Source: Ophiosphaerella korrae (taxonomy: Eukaryota; Ascomycota; Dothideomycetes; Pleosporales; Phaeosphaeriaceae). From it: a DNA stretch of 64,000 nucleotides. The notes under the pieces were generated by a model, which was given only the letters and a program-made list of their open reading frames with translations, made no database searches and had not been told where the DNA came from. The stretch lies in the NCBI GenBank assembly GCA_028456385.1, contig JALNQF010000055.1, positions 62,001 to 126,000 of the forward strand, written 5' to 3'. This document shows positions 44,797-57,008 of this stretch, piece by piece (the stretch's first letter is position 1; each line of letters opens with the position of its first letter). The position numbers and the translations under genes were made by a program.

Positions 44797-45707
44797 ATGT
44801 CCACCGTATATGGTCTTCCCGAGTTCAACCTTGCCAATAAGGTTGTCCTTGTATCTGGTGCAGCACGTGGCCTCGGTCTCACACAGGCTGAAGCCTTATT
44901 AGAAGCAGGTGCAAAAGGTTCTACCTACTACATCTCACATTGCCAAAAACCAGGTTTTTGATCTCCAATAGTCTACGCTCTCGATCGTCTCGATAAACCA
45001 TCTCCAGACTTCCACGTCATTGCTGAACGCGCAAAGTCCTCGCTCAACACCTCCCTAACGTACCGCCAAATCGATGTCCGCGACGTGACCAATTTGAACA
45101 AAATTGTGCAGGAAATTGCAGATGCAGAGGGTCGTCTCGATGGGTTGATTGCTGCCGCTGGCATCCAGCAAGAAACGCCCGCGCTCGAGTACACGGCTGA
45201 AGATGCGAATCGCATGTTCGAAGTCAACATGACGGGTGTATTCATGTGCGCACAGGCAGTTGCAAAGCAAATGATAAGGTTTGGAAATGGTGGAAGTATT
45301 GTCATGATTGCGAGCATGAGTGGAAGCATCGCGAATCGGGTACGTTACACCCAAGTGTAGTGAGTGTCAAAGGCGGCCTTTAACTTGAACGATAGGGTCT
45401 TATTTGCGCTGCGTACAATGCATCCAAAGCAGGGGTTATTCAACTAGGCCGCAATCTTGCTGCAGAATGGGGACAGCACAATATTCGCGTCAATACCATC
45501 TCTCCAGGGTACATTGTGACAGCTATGGTGGAAGAACTTTTTGTAAAGTTCCCAAACAGGAAGGAAGATTGGCCAACGCAGAATATGTTGGGAAGATTGT
45601 CGAAGCCTCAGGAGTACAGAGGAGCGGCAGTATTCCTCATTAGTGACGCAAGTTCTTTCATGACAGGAGCAGATCTGAAGATGGATGGCGGGCATTCTGC
45701 GTGGTAA
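44797..45707 (+). CDS. Classical short-chain dehydrogenase/reductase
   Basis: Three exons (44797-44917, 44972-45339, 45396-45707) encode 266 residues. A classical NAD(P)-dependent SDR with all hallmarks: the nucleotide motif VSGAARGLGLTQAEAL, DVRD (the adenine-ring Asp), AAAGIQ (equivalent of NNAG), the serine in IASMSGS, the catalytic YNASK and the NTISPGYIVTAM block. The C-terminus FMTGADLKMDGGHSAW is the usual SDR ending. The pattern resembles polyol, sorbose or mannitol-type dehydrogenases, but the substrate is not determined. Unlike the atypical SDR upstream, this one should be active. Confidence 0.9.
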
Positions 45708-45795
45708 GATCAAGTAGTCGGGAAGGCATATTGTATGGTAAGGATGTATGCTATCAATAAGTGGGTCTACCTAACACAATATTATCTCATACAGC

Positions 45796-47250
45796 TCAAT
45801 CGGTATCGGGATCTTGGTGTGAGATCATCAGCTCAGGGTCAGGGTCTTCGTCGTCAGTATCAAATAGCTTCGGCTTTGGTAAAGACGGTTTGGGCGGTGA
45901 TCGCACAATCCTGATTGCAGACCCTGTCATCTCCCGTTGCTCCGCTTCCGAGTCATCAAAGTTGAATAGTGTGGTTTTAGCTTTGTCTTTTCCCTTGCGT
46001 TTTATCCCAAGTGCATCCTCCAAGACGTCCTTACCTTGCATGAAGGCTTCTAGTTCTGCTCCAATAGCGCAAACCAGCAAATTCCAACTCCTCGATGAGG
46101 CCATTTCCAATCTTTCTTCCAAATAAGTGATTGTTGCGTCCATCTGATCCAACAGCCTTGAAGAATCTGGCTGATTGGTTCGCCCCATCTGCTGCATGAA
46201 GTTCTGTAGGCTTGTCTCATAGTCTGCGACTTTCTTGATAATATCATGCCACATTACTGCACCAGCGTCAAGTGCCCCACGATCTGTATCGAGCTCCTCA
46301 CATTTTTCAGCCAACCTTGTGTATTCGTCCTGCCAGTACTCTTGCGCCATTTCGAGTGTTCGTCGCTTCGTGGGAAGGGACAGGAATGGCATTGGAGATA
46401 GCGGTGCGTGGTTCATATTCGGGGGTCGTGCTAGAAAGCTGGAGACTTCTCTATCTAGGAGCGACAGAGACCCTTTGTACGACGAAAGCCGAGCTTCTAC
46501 AGAATTTTCAGTATCTGCAAGCTCATTCAAGACACGTCGATGCCGCGCTTTTAGGGCTCGAAGCTCTTCCTCCTTTTGTCTTATCTCCAGCTGAAGCTTG
46601 GAAGCTTCGGTATGTAAGGACTGAGCCTTTGCCCCAGCATCTTCACCCTCTATATCTCGTATCTTCTTCTCTAGCCGCGAGCGCTTCTGGGTCCAAGCTT
46701 CCGTCGTCTCAACCGTGATCTGCAACTCCCTCAGATCCTGATCAAGCAGGTGCAGCTCCTCAGCTCTGACACTAGCCAACTGCCGAACACGCTTGAAGAT
46801 GCCTAATCGCGCAGCATTCAAGCCGACCTTCTTTTTCCTAGGCTTGCGCACATCTGTTCCATTACCAGCGCTTCTGTCACTAGATCGCACGCTGCTGACG
46901 GTTGGTGTAGTGCTGCCGGTCGATACCAGATCATCTGGAACAGTGCTTTGCCCTGGTAGATCGGTCATTAAGCCATCTGCTTGTGCATCTAATAGCTCCT
47001 GTAGTTGTTGTTCGAGATGGCGAGCCCGTCGTTGCAGAGCGAGTAGTTCATCGGGAATGCGAGGCAGCGGCGATAGTCTTGTTTTTGGCGCGGTCCATAG
47101 TACAGATGCTGTGACAGGAGGCGGTATGCGCGGAGATGGCGGGGAGTTATACAATGGTAGTTCATGGTCGTGCGCGTGCGGATCCTCAAAGGAGCTTCTG
47201 AGCTTGGAAGGAGGCGAGAGTGAGCCAAGTACTGAGTTGAATATTGACAT
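45796..47250 (-). CDS. Coiled-coil protein, Atg28-like
   Basis: A single exon of 484 residues. Long heptad-rich helices occupy roughly residues 67-95, 150-265 and 300-400 (LQRRARHLEQQLQELLDAQ is typical). A basic KPRKKKVGLNAARLGIFKR segment lies near 135-155, and the C-terminus is acidic and disordered (DTDDEDPDPELM). The layout resembles the filamentous-fungal Atg28 family of autophagy coiled-coil proteins, named from Pichia, where it interacts with Atg35 and works in selective pexophagy. Coiled coils match many proteins loosely, so the assignment is tentative; a generic coiled-coil scaffold is the alternative. Confidence 0.5.
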   Translation of the reverse strand: MSIFNSVLGSLSPPSKLRSSFEDPHAHDHELPLYNSPPSPRIPPPVTASVLWTAPKTRLSPLPRIPDELLALQRRARHLEQQLQELLDAQADGLMTDLPGQSTVPDDLVSTGSTTPTVSSVRSSDRSAGNGTDVRKPRKKKVGLNAARLGIFKRVRQLASVRAEELHLLDQDLRELQITVETTEAWTQKRSRLEKKIRDIEGEDAGAKAQSLHTEASKLQLEIRQKEEELRALKARHRRVLNELADTENSVEARLSSYKGSLSLLDREVSSFLARPPNMNHAPLSPMPFLSLPTKRRTLEMAQEYWQDEYTRLAEKCEELDTDRGALDAGAVMWHDIIKKVADYETSLQNFMQQMGRTNQPDSSRLLDQMDATITYLEERLEMASSRSWNLLVCAIGAELEAFMQGKDVLEDALGIKRKGKDKAKTTLFNFDDSEAEQREMTGSAIRIVRSPPKPSLPKPKLFDTDDEDPDPELMISHQDPDTD

Positions 47251-47790
47251 GTTTCTCTGTGTTCAAATATGAAGGGGGAGAGGGTTTGGGTGATTTGGAG
47301 TGACTGGGCATCTGACGTGTTGGTTGTAGGTGTCCAGGTGAGCTCTCTCGATCGCGGTTACCTTGGACATGTGAACGAATCACAAGACAGCACTCCGTAG
47401 GTGCAGCGAACAAGGACCCAGAACAACAGCAGCGTAGCCGGCAACAGATGTGTTAATATCGATTTTGATAACACATCGATGGAGACAGCTATAATCAGAA
47501 CTCTATTCTAGGAGTATCTGCCTGCATGAGCTGCATTCATCTTTGGGGATGGTTTGGATGAAGAGCGGGATGACCCGCCAAGATATACGCGCTTCTGATT
47601 GGCGCTAGCTGGATTATCGAAAACTCGCTTAAACGGCAGCATCCCACCAGGTCGTCGAATTTACTTTGACGTCGCGACAACAGCCAACTTTAGGAACACT
47701 GAACCGTACGTATTTTTATATCAACCTGCACACTGTACACATCTTCTGACTGCGTAATTACAGCAGCCGTCCTACCAACCCACACACAAA
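47251..47790. promoter_or_regulatory. Divergent promoter, Atg28-like / RPS2
   Basis: 540 bp between start codons. A short pyrimidine-biased leader precedes the RPS2 ATG, as is usual for fungal ribosomal protein genes. No specific factor site was recognised. Confidence 0.5.
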
Positions 47791-48680
47791 ATGGCTGATG
47801 CTGGAGCACCTCGCGGCGGCGGATTTGGATCTCGCGGAGATCGTGGAGGTGATCGTGGCCGTGGCCGCGGTCGTGGACGTGGTCGCCGTGGCGGCAAGAG
47901 CGAGGTACACACAACCGTGATTTGAAGGAATTGGGCAGAATTAACATCCGTGCAGGAGAAGGAATGGCAGCCTGTCACCAAGCTCGGCCGTCTCGTAAAG
48001 GCTGGCAAGATCAAAAGCATGGAGGAGATGTACGTCCACGACGAGTAATACGGCAAATGACGGGGCATGGACTGACCTTTCGCAGCTATCTCCACTCTCT
48101 GCCTATCAAGGAGTACCAGATCGTCGACTTCTTTCTCCCCAAGCTCAAGGACGAGGTCATGAAGATCAAGCCCGTCCAGAAGCAGACTCGTGCCGGTCAA
48201 CGTACCCGTTTCAAGGCCATCGTCGTCATTGGTGATTCTGAGGGCCACATTGGTCTCGGCATCAAGACCTCCAAGGAAGTCGCAACCGCCATCCGTGCTG
48301 CCATCATCATCGCCAAGCTCAGCGTTGTTCCCATCCGACGAGGATACTGGGGAACCAACCTTGGTGAGCCTCACTCTCTGCCCACCAAGGAGAGCGGCAA
48401 GTGTGGTTCCGTCACCGTCCGTCTCATCCCTGCACCCCGTGGTACTGGCTTGGTCGCTTCTCCAGCTGTCAAGCGTTTGTTGCAGCTCGCTGGTGTCCAG
48501 GACATCTACACTGCCTCCGCCGGATCTACTAAGACTCTCGAGAACACTCTCAAGGCCACCTTCGTTGCCGTCGCAAACACATACGGCTTCCTCACACCAA
48601 ATCTGTGGAAGGAGAACAAGCTCCAAAGGTCACCACTTGAGGAGTACAGTGATGTGCTGCGCGAGGGCAAGAAGTATTAG
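47791..48680 (+). CDS. RPS2: 40S ribosomal protein S2 (uS5)
   Basis: Three exons (47791-47904, 47956-48029, 48086-48680) encode 260 residues, the usual length. uS5 lies at the mRNA entry side of the 40S subunit and contributes to decoding accuracy. The N-terminal RGG-rich tail ([14 protein letters not shown]) is the usual arginine-methylation target. Then come [19 protein letters not shown], the uS5 RNA-binding block [20 protein letters not shown] with [13 protein letters not shown], and the C-terminal S5 domain with [19 protein letters not shown]. Two early introns near the 5' end are typical of fungal ribosomal protein genes. Confidence 0.97.
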
Positions 48681-50708
48681 AAGGGTTTCGGGCGATATGG
48701 GTCTCTTTCAGCATTCAAGGGTTACGGCGTGAGGTAAAACATTCGGGACCTCAGCTATGTATCTGACGATAGTGCTGGGCCTTCCAGCATGAAAATGAAC
48801 AACTTCATTCCACCATCATCATTAGATCCTTGACTGTGTTTGCAATGTGATACTGGTATTTTATGTTCATGTAACCTCTATCATCGATTTCTGGCCCGAT
48901 TGGTGGCTACAAACTTGAACCAGGGCCTGTACTAGACAACTGTGGATCTAATCTCCTCCCGTTTGCGCTCGTGTACAATATAGATGAGTGTTCTATCATC
49001 CAGATTCAGACATAAAATATGGCACCGTATTTCACGTGCGCTGTATTTACGTCGCGAGCAACTATACTTATTTGAAGCAGTACATCAAATCGAAAACCAG
49101 ATCTGACACACGCTCTATCTGGCTACCTCATGTCCATTCTTCGCTGATCTTGACACTCGTGTTGAATATGTTCATTTGACGATGTCATGTCGAGTTTCTG
49201 TCTAATGGTACACTGCCCGGGTAGCTCATGCAGCTTTCCATCATTGTACATGCAACCAACGAGGTTTCCTTGACGCCGTTACTCAACTATAGCCGACACA
49301 TCAGGCAAGGCAAACACGCATATAATGCATGCCCACCCGTTATATTTCAAAGCACGGCCGTTGCTCATCGTTTAGAGTATGTTTCGGGAACAATGAGTGT
49401 GCAATCAAACGGCGCGTGGTAATGGTGTTCTCGAAGGCTTGGCAGAAAAGGCTAACAGCGATGTGTAGGTAGGTAAATACCACGATTTTTTCTAGGCTTT
49501 CAATAAATTGTCATATATCAAGGGTAGGTCAGGATGAGCGACACCAACTCTTATGCTATAGTGGTGGCATAATAATGTAGCTGCCAGGTGTATTTCAACC
49601 TTCGATTAGCAAGCAAGTGTAACATTTTGGGTTCCAACATGCTCAGGATTATTTCTCAAATCTCTTAAAACAGTCTTTATCGAATAGTTTCACCGAGTTG
49701 CGGGAATTATCCTGATATAATGAGTGACTTAGGCAACGCCGCAAACGGCTATACTTGAGCTGATGCATAAATGCCTCTCAAGAAACTTCACAAGGATGGA
49801 ATGGGGAGTAATTCAATAACATAGCCCTGTTCTCGACTTTTTAGAGCTAGCCATGCTGTGCTCCGCACATTTTAGTGAAATCAGTGTAACGTAGAATAAA
49901 TAGCAGTATTTGCAAAACATAATAACTTTTTTAATCCCACTATGCCAACGTACTACAAGTGAGGAATGAAGCAAAAGTAAGCAACACATCCACATACTTA
50001 TGCTGCAAAGACATATAACGCGCGATAGATTTAATTGTTTATTCTTGCCAGAGAATCTGGAAAAGCACTAATTCCACTCATATGTCTGATACAAAGAAAA
50101 TCAATGACCCAAGGTCGGTGGTAAAGGCAATGCCTATACCACCATAAAAAAACTGACAAAGGAAGATCAAATGGCGGCATGAGCCAACAGCAGCAAAAGA
50201 TAAAAAAGCAATGTAGCGAATGACAAGGTTCCCCTCGCGGGTATCGAGAAGAGCAGAAAGCGCTTTGATATGAAAGAGACTTCCCAATCCTGCAACCTTG
50301 AAGCTATGATGAACCACTACCTACAAGCTGCAACTCATGAGATAAACACAACAAGAACAAACTGAAGATAATGCAATAATAGAATAAAAAAAAGATAATC
50401 GCAGAATTGAAAATTACAAGAAGTAAGCCAACTGAACAACGAAACGCAATGGTATTCAAGTTAGACCCGAATCTCCCGCGGGGAAACTGGTTGAGGATAT
50501 AAGAAAACGCCATGAACTGAGAGGTATATAAAATCGATTTGCATCCAGACATCCTATCCGAAGTGAAAACAAATGTGTGACAAAAGTGAAATAGGGATTG
50601 CATAAAAATTGGAGCAGAGGAAGCTGCATTTGAGTGAAGGTTATTGCTTCTTTGGGAAGACAATTTAGCCCGATATCTGTTACAGGGTGTTAGGGATGAA
50701 GACGGTTC
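48681..50708. other. Intergenic, no gene recognised
   Basis: 2 kb between the convergent RPS2 and zinc-finger genes. Frames are short and AT-rich; none is coding-like. The right 300-600 bp may be 3' UTR of the zinc-finger gene. Confidence 0.5.
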
Positions 50709-52482
50709 TTACTCAGCACCGCTTACTCGACGCCTGCGCCCTCGGCTGCCACCTTCAGGGCGCTGAGCAAGTACGTCACGTAATTGGGGATCATCTTTGT
50801 CTTTGTCTACGTGATGAACGCGGACATGGCTAAATTGAGGAAGCGTTAGCGTGCTATGTTAAATGTAGTATGAGGAGAAAATGCTTACCGTTGTAAATTA
50901 TCTGGGCGGGGATATTTGTGCTCTCGATCCGGACAAAATGGACACACATAACCTGGGGATTGATGGACAAGACCATGTCGTATCATCTCGTTCTTGCGTT
51001 TGAAGCCTTTTCCGCCTTCAGCACGGGGGCAGCCGCTAACGGGGCAGTAGTGTGGCCGATTTTGCGAATGCACATTCGTGTGGGAACTAAGCGTGGGTTA
51101 GGGTATGGGCTTAAAGATACTATCAAAGCTTAGTAGACAACTCACTTTAGCAAATATTGTGTTTGGAACGGCTGGGCATTACAACCAGGATGGTCACATC
51201 GAAAAGTACCAGGGGTATGCGCCCCAAGCGGCTGCAGATTTGATCCAGTGGGTGGAGGTAATATTATTGCCGAGGCAAGCGTTCCGTCCAAGCTCATATG
51301 TCGTTGGCGATTCTCAATTGGTGTCTGTTGCGCGCCGGGACTTGGACCTTCTGAACTCTGGTAGCCCTCGCTAGTCGACGCTGAATGAAGCGCTGAAGCA
51401 TACCGTCCATTCTCTGATACCTGAGAGGGCCTTCTAGCATCAGATCCAAAGACATGCCCTGAACCTGACTGCAGAAAAATATCTCTCCTCGGCAGATCGC
51501 TGTTTGCACTGATTGGTGATGATGCGAGGGCATACGGAGACACCGGCGTATGTGAACTTGTTGACATTTGCCGCACTCTTGCTGTGGGAGATTGTCCTAT
51601 AGATGATATAGACTGCCGATGAACAAGGCCATTCGTCCGAGTTTCTTCACTCACTGATGCGGACCGTGGAATATCTCCGACCATGTGAGAAATAGATGGC
51701 AACTGTTGTGAATTTGGCGATGATGCATCGTTCATAGGTGATTGAGGTTGTATCATGGGAAGCCTGTCGGATGGAGGTATCTGTAATTGATGTAGGTTCG
51801 TCGTCAGCTCATCATGGAGATGCGCTATTGAAGCTGAGTCGCCGGCCTGGGTGGCTGACGAGGCTGAATGCATGGCGAAAATTACACTCGGTTTTGCTAA
51901 ATTTGTCTCATGCGTGTCCAAACGAGAACCATTTACCTGTGAGCTTACAGTAGACACTTCAGAAGCACGCCTATCAGATGCAAAGGGACCACCGGCTCTG
52001 ATATCTGCTTCTAGGACTGAGTCTCTATGAGTAGATGTTGCGGTCGTTTGACCTGATGTATTTGATGCATCTTTGGCAGGCGGTTGCAAATGGAAAGGTT
52101 GTGCACCCGATCGCACCAGTTGTGTTTCATGTAGCGCAGAAGGAGCAGTTGTCGAACCTGATGACTGATCTTCCATGTCGTCCTCACTATCAGGATTCGA
52201 GTCCGAGTCCGAGTTCAGTGCTTGCTGGCTCACTTGCTGTGCGATTTCGGGTTGATTTGGGGCCATTTCCCGGATAAGAACCCAGTCGCCTTGTGTTGGT
52301 CGGTTCTTGCGGCGGTTAGCCTTCTTCTGTCTTCTTGACAATGAAGGAGAACTAACTGGCGGAGGAAACACCTTTGTGAGTACAGGTGGAGGCGACGGCG
52401 ACGGCGCAGCTTTAGGGTAGACTCGTTCCAGGCCGGGACTTCGGGGGCAGATATCTTCCTCCGAGTAAAATGCCTCGTTCAT
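50709..52482 (-). CDS. C2H2 zinc-finger transcription factor
   Basis: Three exons (52482-51146, 51086-50889, 50829-50709) join in phase to 551 residues. Three C-terminal fingers are complete: C429, C434, H448, H452; C460, C465, H483, H487; and C494, C497, H513, H517. The first finger is split by the first intron. A basic tail (RGRRRR) follows. The N-terminal 420 residues are Ser/Gln/Pro-rich and disordered, with a basic patch RRQKKANRRKNR, typical of fungal regulators. The start at 52482 (MNEAFYSEEDICPRSP) is chosen; the frame is open to 52578, and an upstream exon joined at a pyrimidine-rich acceptor near 52530 is possible. Its targets are unknown. Confidence 0.85.
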
Positions 52483-54151
52483 GAGGTAAAATGCACCCTC
52501 GATCACTTGGAAATTGAAGTAGGGGTAGCTGCAATGGGGGTATAACCTTCCAATAAGCGGACTGGTAAGTGCTACCAAGCAACGTATAATGGTTGCAGTT
52601 TGAGCAAGTGCTATAATGAGAGCTGGGCAAGGCTGTCTGGTGCAGGGTTAGTCTACGGGTCGGATGCATGCTTCTTGTGCTGGCGACGATGAGATGGAGG
52701 ATATTGAAGTGGACAGTAGGTGGCGAGACAACATGTGGTGGACAAGCGCTCAGCGATGTGCGCAGCAGGCTACCGTCTGTCATTGCGAGGAACGGCGCAC
52801 AGACAAAATTAGGAATGCGCACGCAATATACATGGAGAGCATGACGAGAGAATTAGGAAAAACAAACAAAAGAGGCTGAGACTAGGATAGAAAGCAACAG
52901 CAGTGGAGGTGAAGGAACAAGACAAAGCGGGTGCGCGAGGGGTGAGGCGGCGGAAAGTGTGCGGCTCTGCGCGGTGAGAAACATACCCGGAGGTGCCAGT
53001 GCGACGATTACTTTTCAGCCTCAAGGCGGCGACAGAGGGCGCCGATGGCACACAGCACACAGTCAAGCAGGGCCGGTCACGATGCGCATGGGTGATGGGA
53101 TTCTGAGCGAGGCTCGCCAGGCCTCACAGCTGCCAGGAGGACGTCGAGGACTTGGACTGGCCGAGACTGGGCCTGGGCAGCTGGAGTAAGGTGACTGGCG
53201 CGCTGTGCTGAAAGAGGAGGCTGTGATGCGGGGAGGGGCTCTGACGGATAGCTAGCGCAGCGTCTGGTCTGCGAGGGACTGTGATGTGACTGAGCGTTGA
53301 CGGTGCAGCCGTAGCCTAGTCGAATCTAGGAATCTGCGAATCTAGCAGCAGAGAAGATGGAGCAGTAACAGTACTGTAGGTATTGGTATGGGCAGTCGAG
53401 GTCTTGCTGCAGCGGCCTTCCTGCTGGAGGCGCGGCGGGCTGACCTAACAGCTGCTAACAGGACATACTGGCACAGGGAGTCGTTCCAACCACTGCCATG
53501 GCCGCGATGAGGCTCCAGGGCAAAGTGGTCCACTGGCTCCTCGACGCCCCCCGCTTTCGCCCTACCATGTCCTGCCCTACCACGCCTACCACGCCTACCA
53601 CGCCTACGCTTCCCTGACCGCTGCCCATGGGGTCGGCGGAGATTTGTCCGAGCAAAGACCAGACTCTGCCACGCCAGCGAACCGCTCGTTTCCTAGTTTC
53701 TTAGTTTCCTCGTCTCCTCACCCCTCCTGTGCATGCAATATATCACTTGCCTACCACTTATCCTAGACGGTCTGTCGTGTACCTATCGGGCTTTTGTTGA
53801 CCACGCTCGCATGCGCAAATGCATGCTGTAAATATTTCCCCCTTCTCCTCGCCAATCGACGTTGCTATATTTACCGCCGCTTACACCCGGCTTCTGTCCT
53901 ATCGTACAGTCTTTGCCTTGTGCTGTTTCCGTCTGCGCCTGTCTAGAGAATGAGGCGATGACTGACTGCCCCCACTCCTGCACGTCCACCCCCGAACCAA
54001 ACCCAGCCCACCACCTCACCAACGCCAAAAAGCAACAGACACGCTGACGAAGCAATCACTGTCCCTAACCCGTAGTGCCCTCTGTACAGAATCGGCCAAT
54101 CCCATTTTATCCTCAGCCGCATCGCATATCGGCTACACGTGCAGCGCCGCA
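52483..54151. other. Intergenic, upstream of the zinc-finger gene
   Basis: 1.7 kb, probably long 5' leader and promoter of the zinc-finger gene plus the 3' flank of AGC1. A 9-bp tandem repeat (ctaccacgc, about three copies) sits at 53577-53605. No gene is recognised. Confidence 0.5.
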
Positions 54152-56402
54152 TCACGCCTTCGCATTTCCACCGAACCCTGGAATCCCCGTCCACTTATGG
54201 TCCGCCGGTAATTTAGGTCGCCCAAAATTCTCGTCCAGATCCAGTATCACCTTCAGAGCGTTTCGGCTCCGGAGGTAGGGTAGCGGCGCTTTTGCCTTTT
54301 CCAGGCCAACAGATGGCTCAAGACTGGCCTCTGAGTGACTGGTCCCGGGCATCGGGAGAGCTACACGCGTGTCAGCATGTGTGTCTGAGGGCAACAATTC
54401 TGCAAGTAAACGTACCTCGCTGCAGCACTTCGTAGCCAGCTAGCGTGAAACCGAATTGGGGCGATGATCGCATGATACGGGCTGGTCCGCCCTTGAAGAA
54501 CGCCTTGAACCCCTCCTCTCGCCAGATAGTCTGCGCGCAGTGTCGAAGCCCATTGTACGTGGCCTCACCCTTTCGCGCCTCTACTTGCAACCGAGTTTTG
54601 ATCACGTCGCACGGTGTGGTGAGATATGCGGCCGGCATACCAGCAATTGCACCAGCCGTCAGCATCTGGACAACGCCCAGAGACTTCTGTGGGCTCTCGC
54701 CAAAAAAGTCCTTTTTCAAATGGCTGTAAGCTGGGAAGTAAATGGCAGAAAAAGGAACTATGAATACGTGAGCAGCTGGTCAGCTTTGATGAACTCGATG
54801 CCTTCTTACCATCCCGAAGCAAACACGCCGAAGCTCCCTTGTAGAGTCCAACAAGACCTAGATTACGCACAATCCACATGGCAGACCGCCTTGGGACGCC
54901 CTCCACATTCTTCGCAAGCTCACCCTGAATCTGAAGTCGAATCTTGACAATTTCCAGAGGGTTCGTGAAGACCACTTGACACGCACCAGCTGTGCCACCG
55001 GCAAGGAGTTCATGGGGCAGCTTGATGCTACCTGATGATTTGTCCGTCAGCTTCCCTCGAACTAAATCATTCACTGTAAGCTTGATGGCCTTCTCTGGGG
55101 CTACGCCGACAAGTTGTGGAAGTACACCCGAGTACAGCCCCCTGAAACCCTCATTTTTAATGACCTTTTTTGCGCAATCGAGCGAATTTTTGTACAAGAC
55201 ATGCCCTGCGCCAGAGCTCCTCTGGTTCTGCATTCTGGTCTTAACCAGATCGATCGGATACACCATGAAGGCGCCAAAGGCACCAGCCAATGAGCCAAGC
55301 GCAAAATGATGGATAGATTCCAGAACGTCATGCCAAATCGACTTTGTGCCTGCGAAAACCTTTTGTCCAGCATCACCTATCGCGGCCGCTCCTAGCCTGG
55401 ATACTGTGTGCCATGATGGGTCGAGAACGCGTGCAAAGTCTCGCAGGCTGAGCCGTCCAGATGCTTCGTCCAGGCCGGCAAAATGGAAGAGGATGTCTGC
55501 CTCCATAGGGGTGTAGAGGTTGAAGCGACTGATTCTCGCAGCCTCGTTGAGGAAGTCTGTGCGTGTAATTTTGCCGTCAGAGCTCTTTTGTGTGGCATTT
55601 CGCACAATCAGCTCCACCATGTCCATCTGCTGGATCATGTTCTGGAAAGCGCGGACATTGGCGTAGGAAATCTTACTGCCGGCAGAGATATTGCAGAGGG
55701 TTGGGAGATTGTCGAGGAGGTAGTCAGAGAGCTTGTGGCTTGCCGTCTCGCGAATTATACGCTGGAAGTCCTCAGGCTCGACAAAGCCGTCCTTGTTACT
55801 GTCGAAATACATGAAACCCTGGCGGACTCGCTCTCCTTGCAGGCCTCGCAGCATCTGGGCGAATTGAGGATAGGTCATGGCATGTCTGTGCTTCTTTGAG
55901 CCGACATAGAGAGAGGCCCACTCGCCCTCCCAGTCGAAGGGCAGGCTGTTCTCTGTCTTGTGTGACTTCCATGTCTCGTAGAACTCGTCAAAGTTGATGT
56001 AGCCTGTCCTCTTCTTGTCGAAGAAACGGAAGACGACCTCGTACTCGGCATCGGGCTTGGCCAGGAGGTTCTGGAAGACAGACCAGTCGTGGATGCTGAC
56101 CCTGCCTTTCCTGTCGCGGTCGGCCACGGCGAACAGGATGCCGTACTGGTAGCGCTTGATTTTGTGCTGTGGGAAGGCGCGCAGTGAGCTTCGGGAGGAG
56201 AGAGTGAAGGTAGGGTGCTTACATAATCCTCGCCCTCAGGCGCAACGGCACTGATGAAATCGTCCTCGCTGAGGAAGTATTCGCCACTGTCGCCGTCCTG
56301 TTGCGCGTACTTCATGAAGGCGGCCCGCGTGAGCTGGGACAACTGGGGCTCGTCGGTGGTGCCCAGCAACACCTCGCCGACTTGCTCCTTGACCGTAACC
56401 AT
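54152..56402 (-). CDS. AGC1: Mitochondrial aspartate/glutamate carrier
   Basis: Four exons (56402-56223, 56166-54810, 54757-54416, 54360-54152) encode 695 residues. The carrier exchanges matrix aspartate for cytosolic glutamate across the inner membrane and feeds the malate-aspartate shuttle. The N-terminal half is a calcium-sensing EF-hand domain (for example [13 protein letters not shown] and [13 protein letters not shown]). The carrier half has the three mitochondrial-carrier repeats, each with its signature: [23 protein letters not shown] and [12 protein letters not shown]. An extra C-terminal tail of about 70 residues follows. The layout matches aralar/citrin-type carriers rather than the short yeast Agc1, whose N-terminal extension lacks EF hands. 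Calcium regulation is inferred from the EF hands. Confidence 0.95.
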
Positions 56403-57008
56403 GATGTGAGAGTATCAATTGGCCTCGGGGCCAGACAAGGGAGGCAGACAGAAGAGTTGGGATAGTCAGTAGGCGGCAGCTGCGAGGGGGGCAAAGGTGG
56501 TGAGTCGACCAGCACACCCTCCAGAATTGGAGCTTGGGCGGGTTGCGAGCTTCGGAGGTCCGCTAGACAAAATTTACCCTAGCTCGCTCGCGGGGGCTCG
56601 GAGAATGCGTGGGGGAAGCACGGGCAGAGAGGCGAGGGTCAGAAAAACAGGCAGGCTGACTGTGATAATTTGGTCACCGTCGTTTCTTCTGCCGCCCTCA
56701 CCGCCTGCTCTCGAAATCTTCATGGCTGATTGCTGCATGGGTTCGGGCATATCTGTCCGCCCTTGTCTGTGCGGCTCTGTCTTGTGTTCCTCACTCCCGG
56801 ACCAAGGATCTTTTGTGCTGTCAAGCTTTAGCGTCCCCGTTCGCCCAGGAACGCACGCCTGTTCTTCACCTCCAAATCTCGGGTGTGCCCGGGGACGCAG
56901 GGCATCTGGAAAAGTGGGAATAATTTCCTTTTCCAGCAAAACGCTGGTCACGCCTCGCCAGACGAACAAGCAAACATGCGCTATCTAATGTACAGACGCT
57001 GGTGAATT
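56403..57008. other. Intergenic, AGC1 promoter / PDX1 3' flank
   Basis: About 600 bp; both neighbours are on the minus strand. It contains the AGC1 promoter and 5' leader. Overlapping GC-rich frames have no motif. Confidence 0.5.

Noticed and set aside
47772..48626. A 284-codon minus-strand frame opposite RPS2
   Set aside because: Shadow of a highly expressed, codon-biased ribosomal protein gene; its serine/aspartate-rich translation has no domain.
53571..53610. The ctaccacgc tandem repeat as a regulatory array
   Set aside because: Only about three copies, no conserved factor site recognised; recorded as a minor repeat in the intergenic entry.
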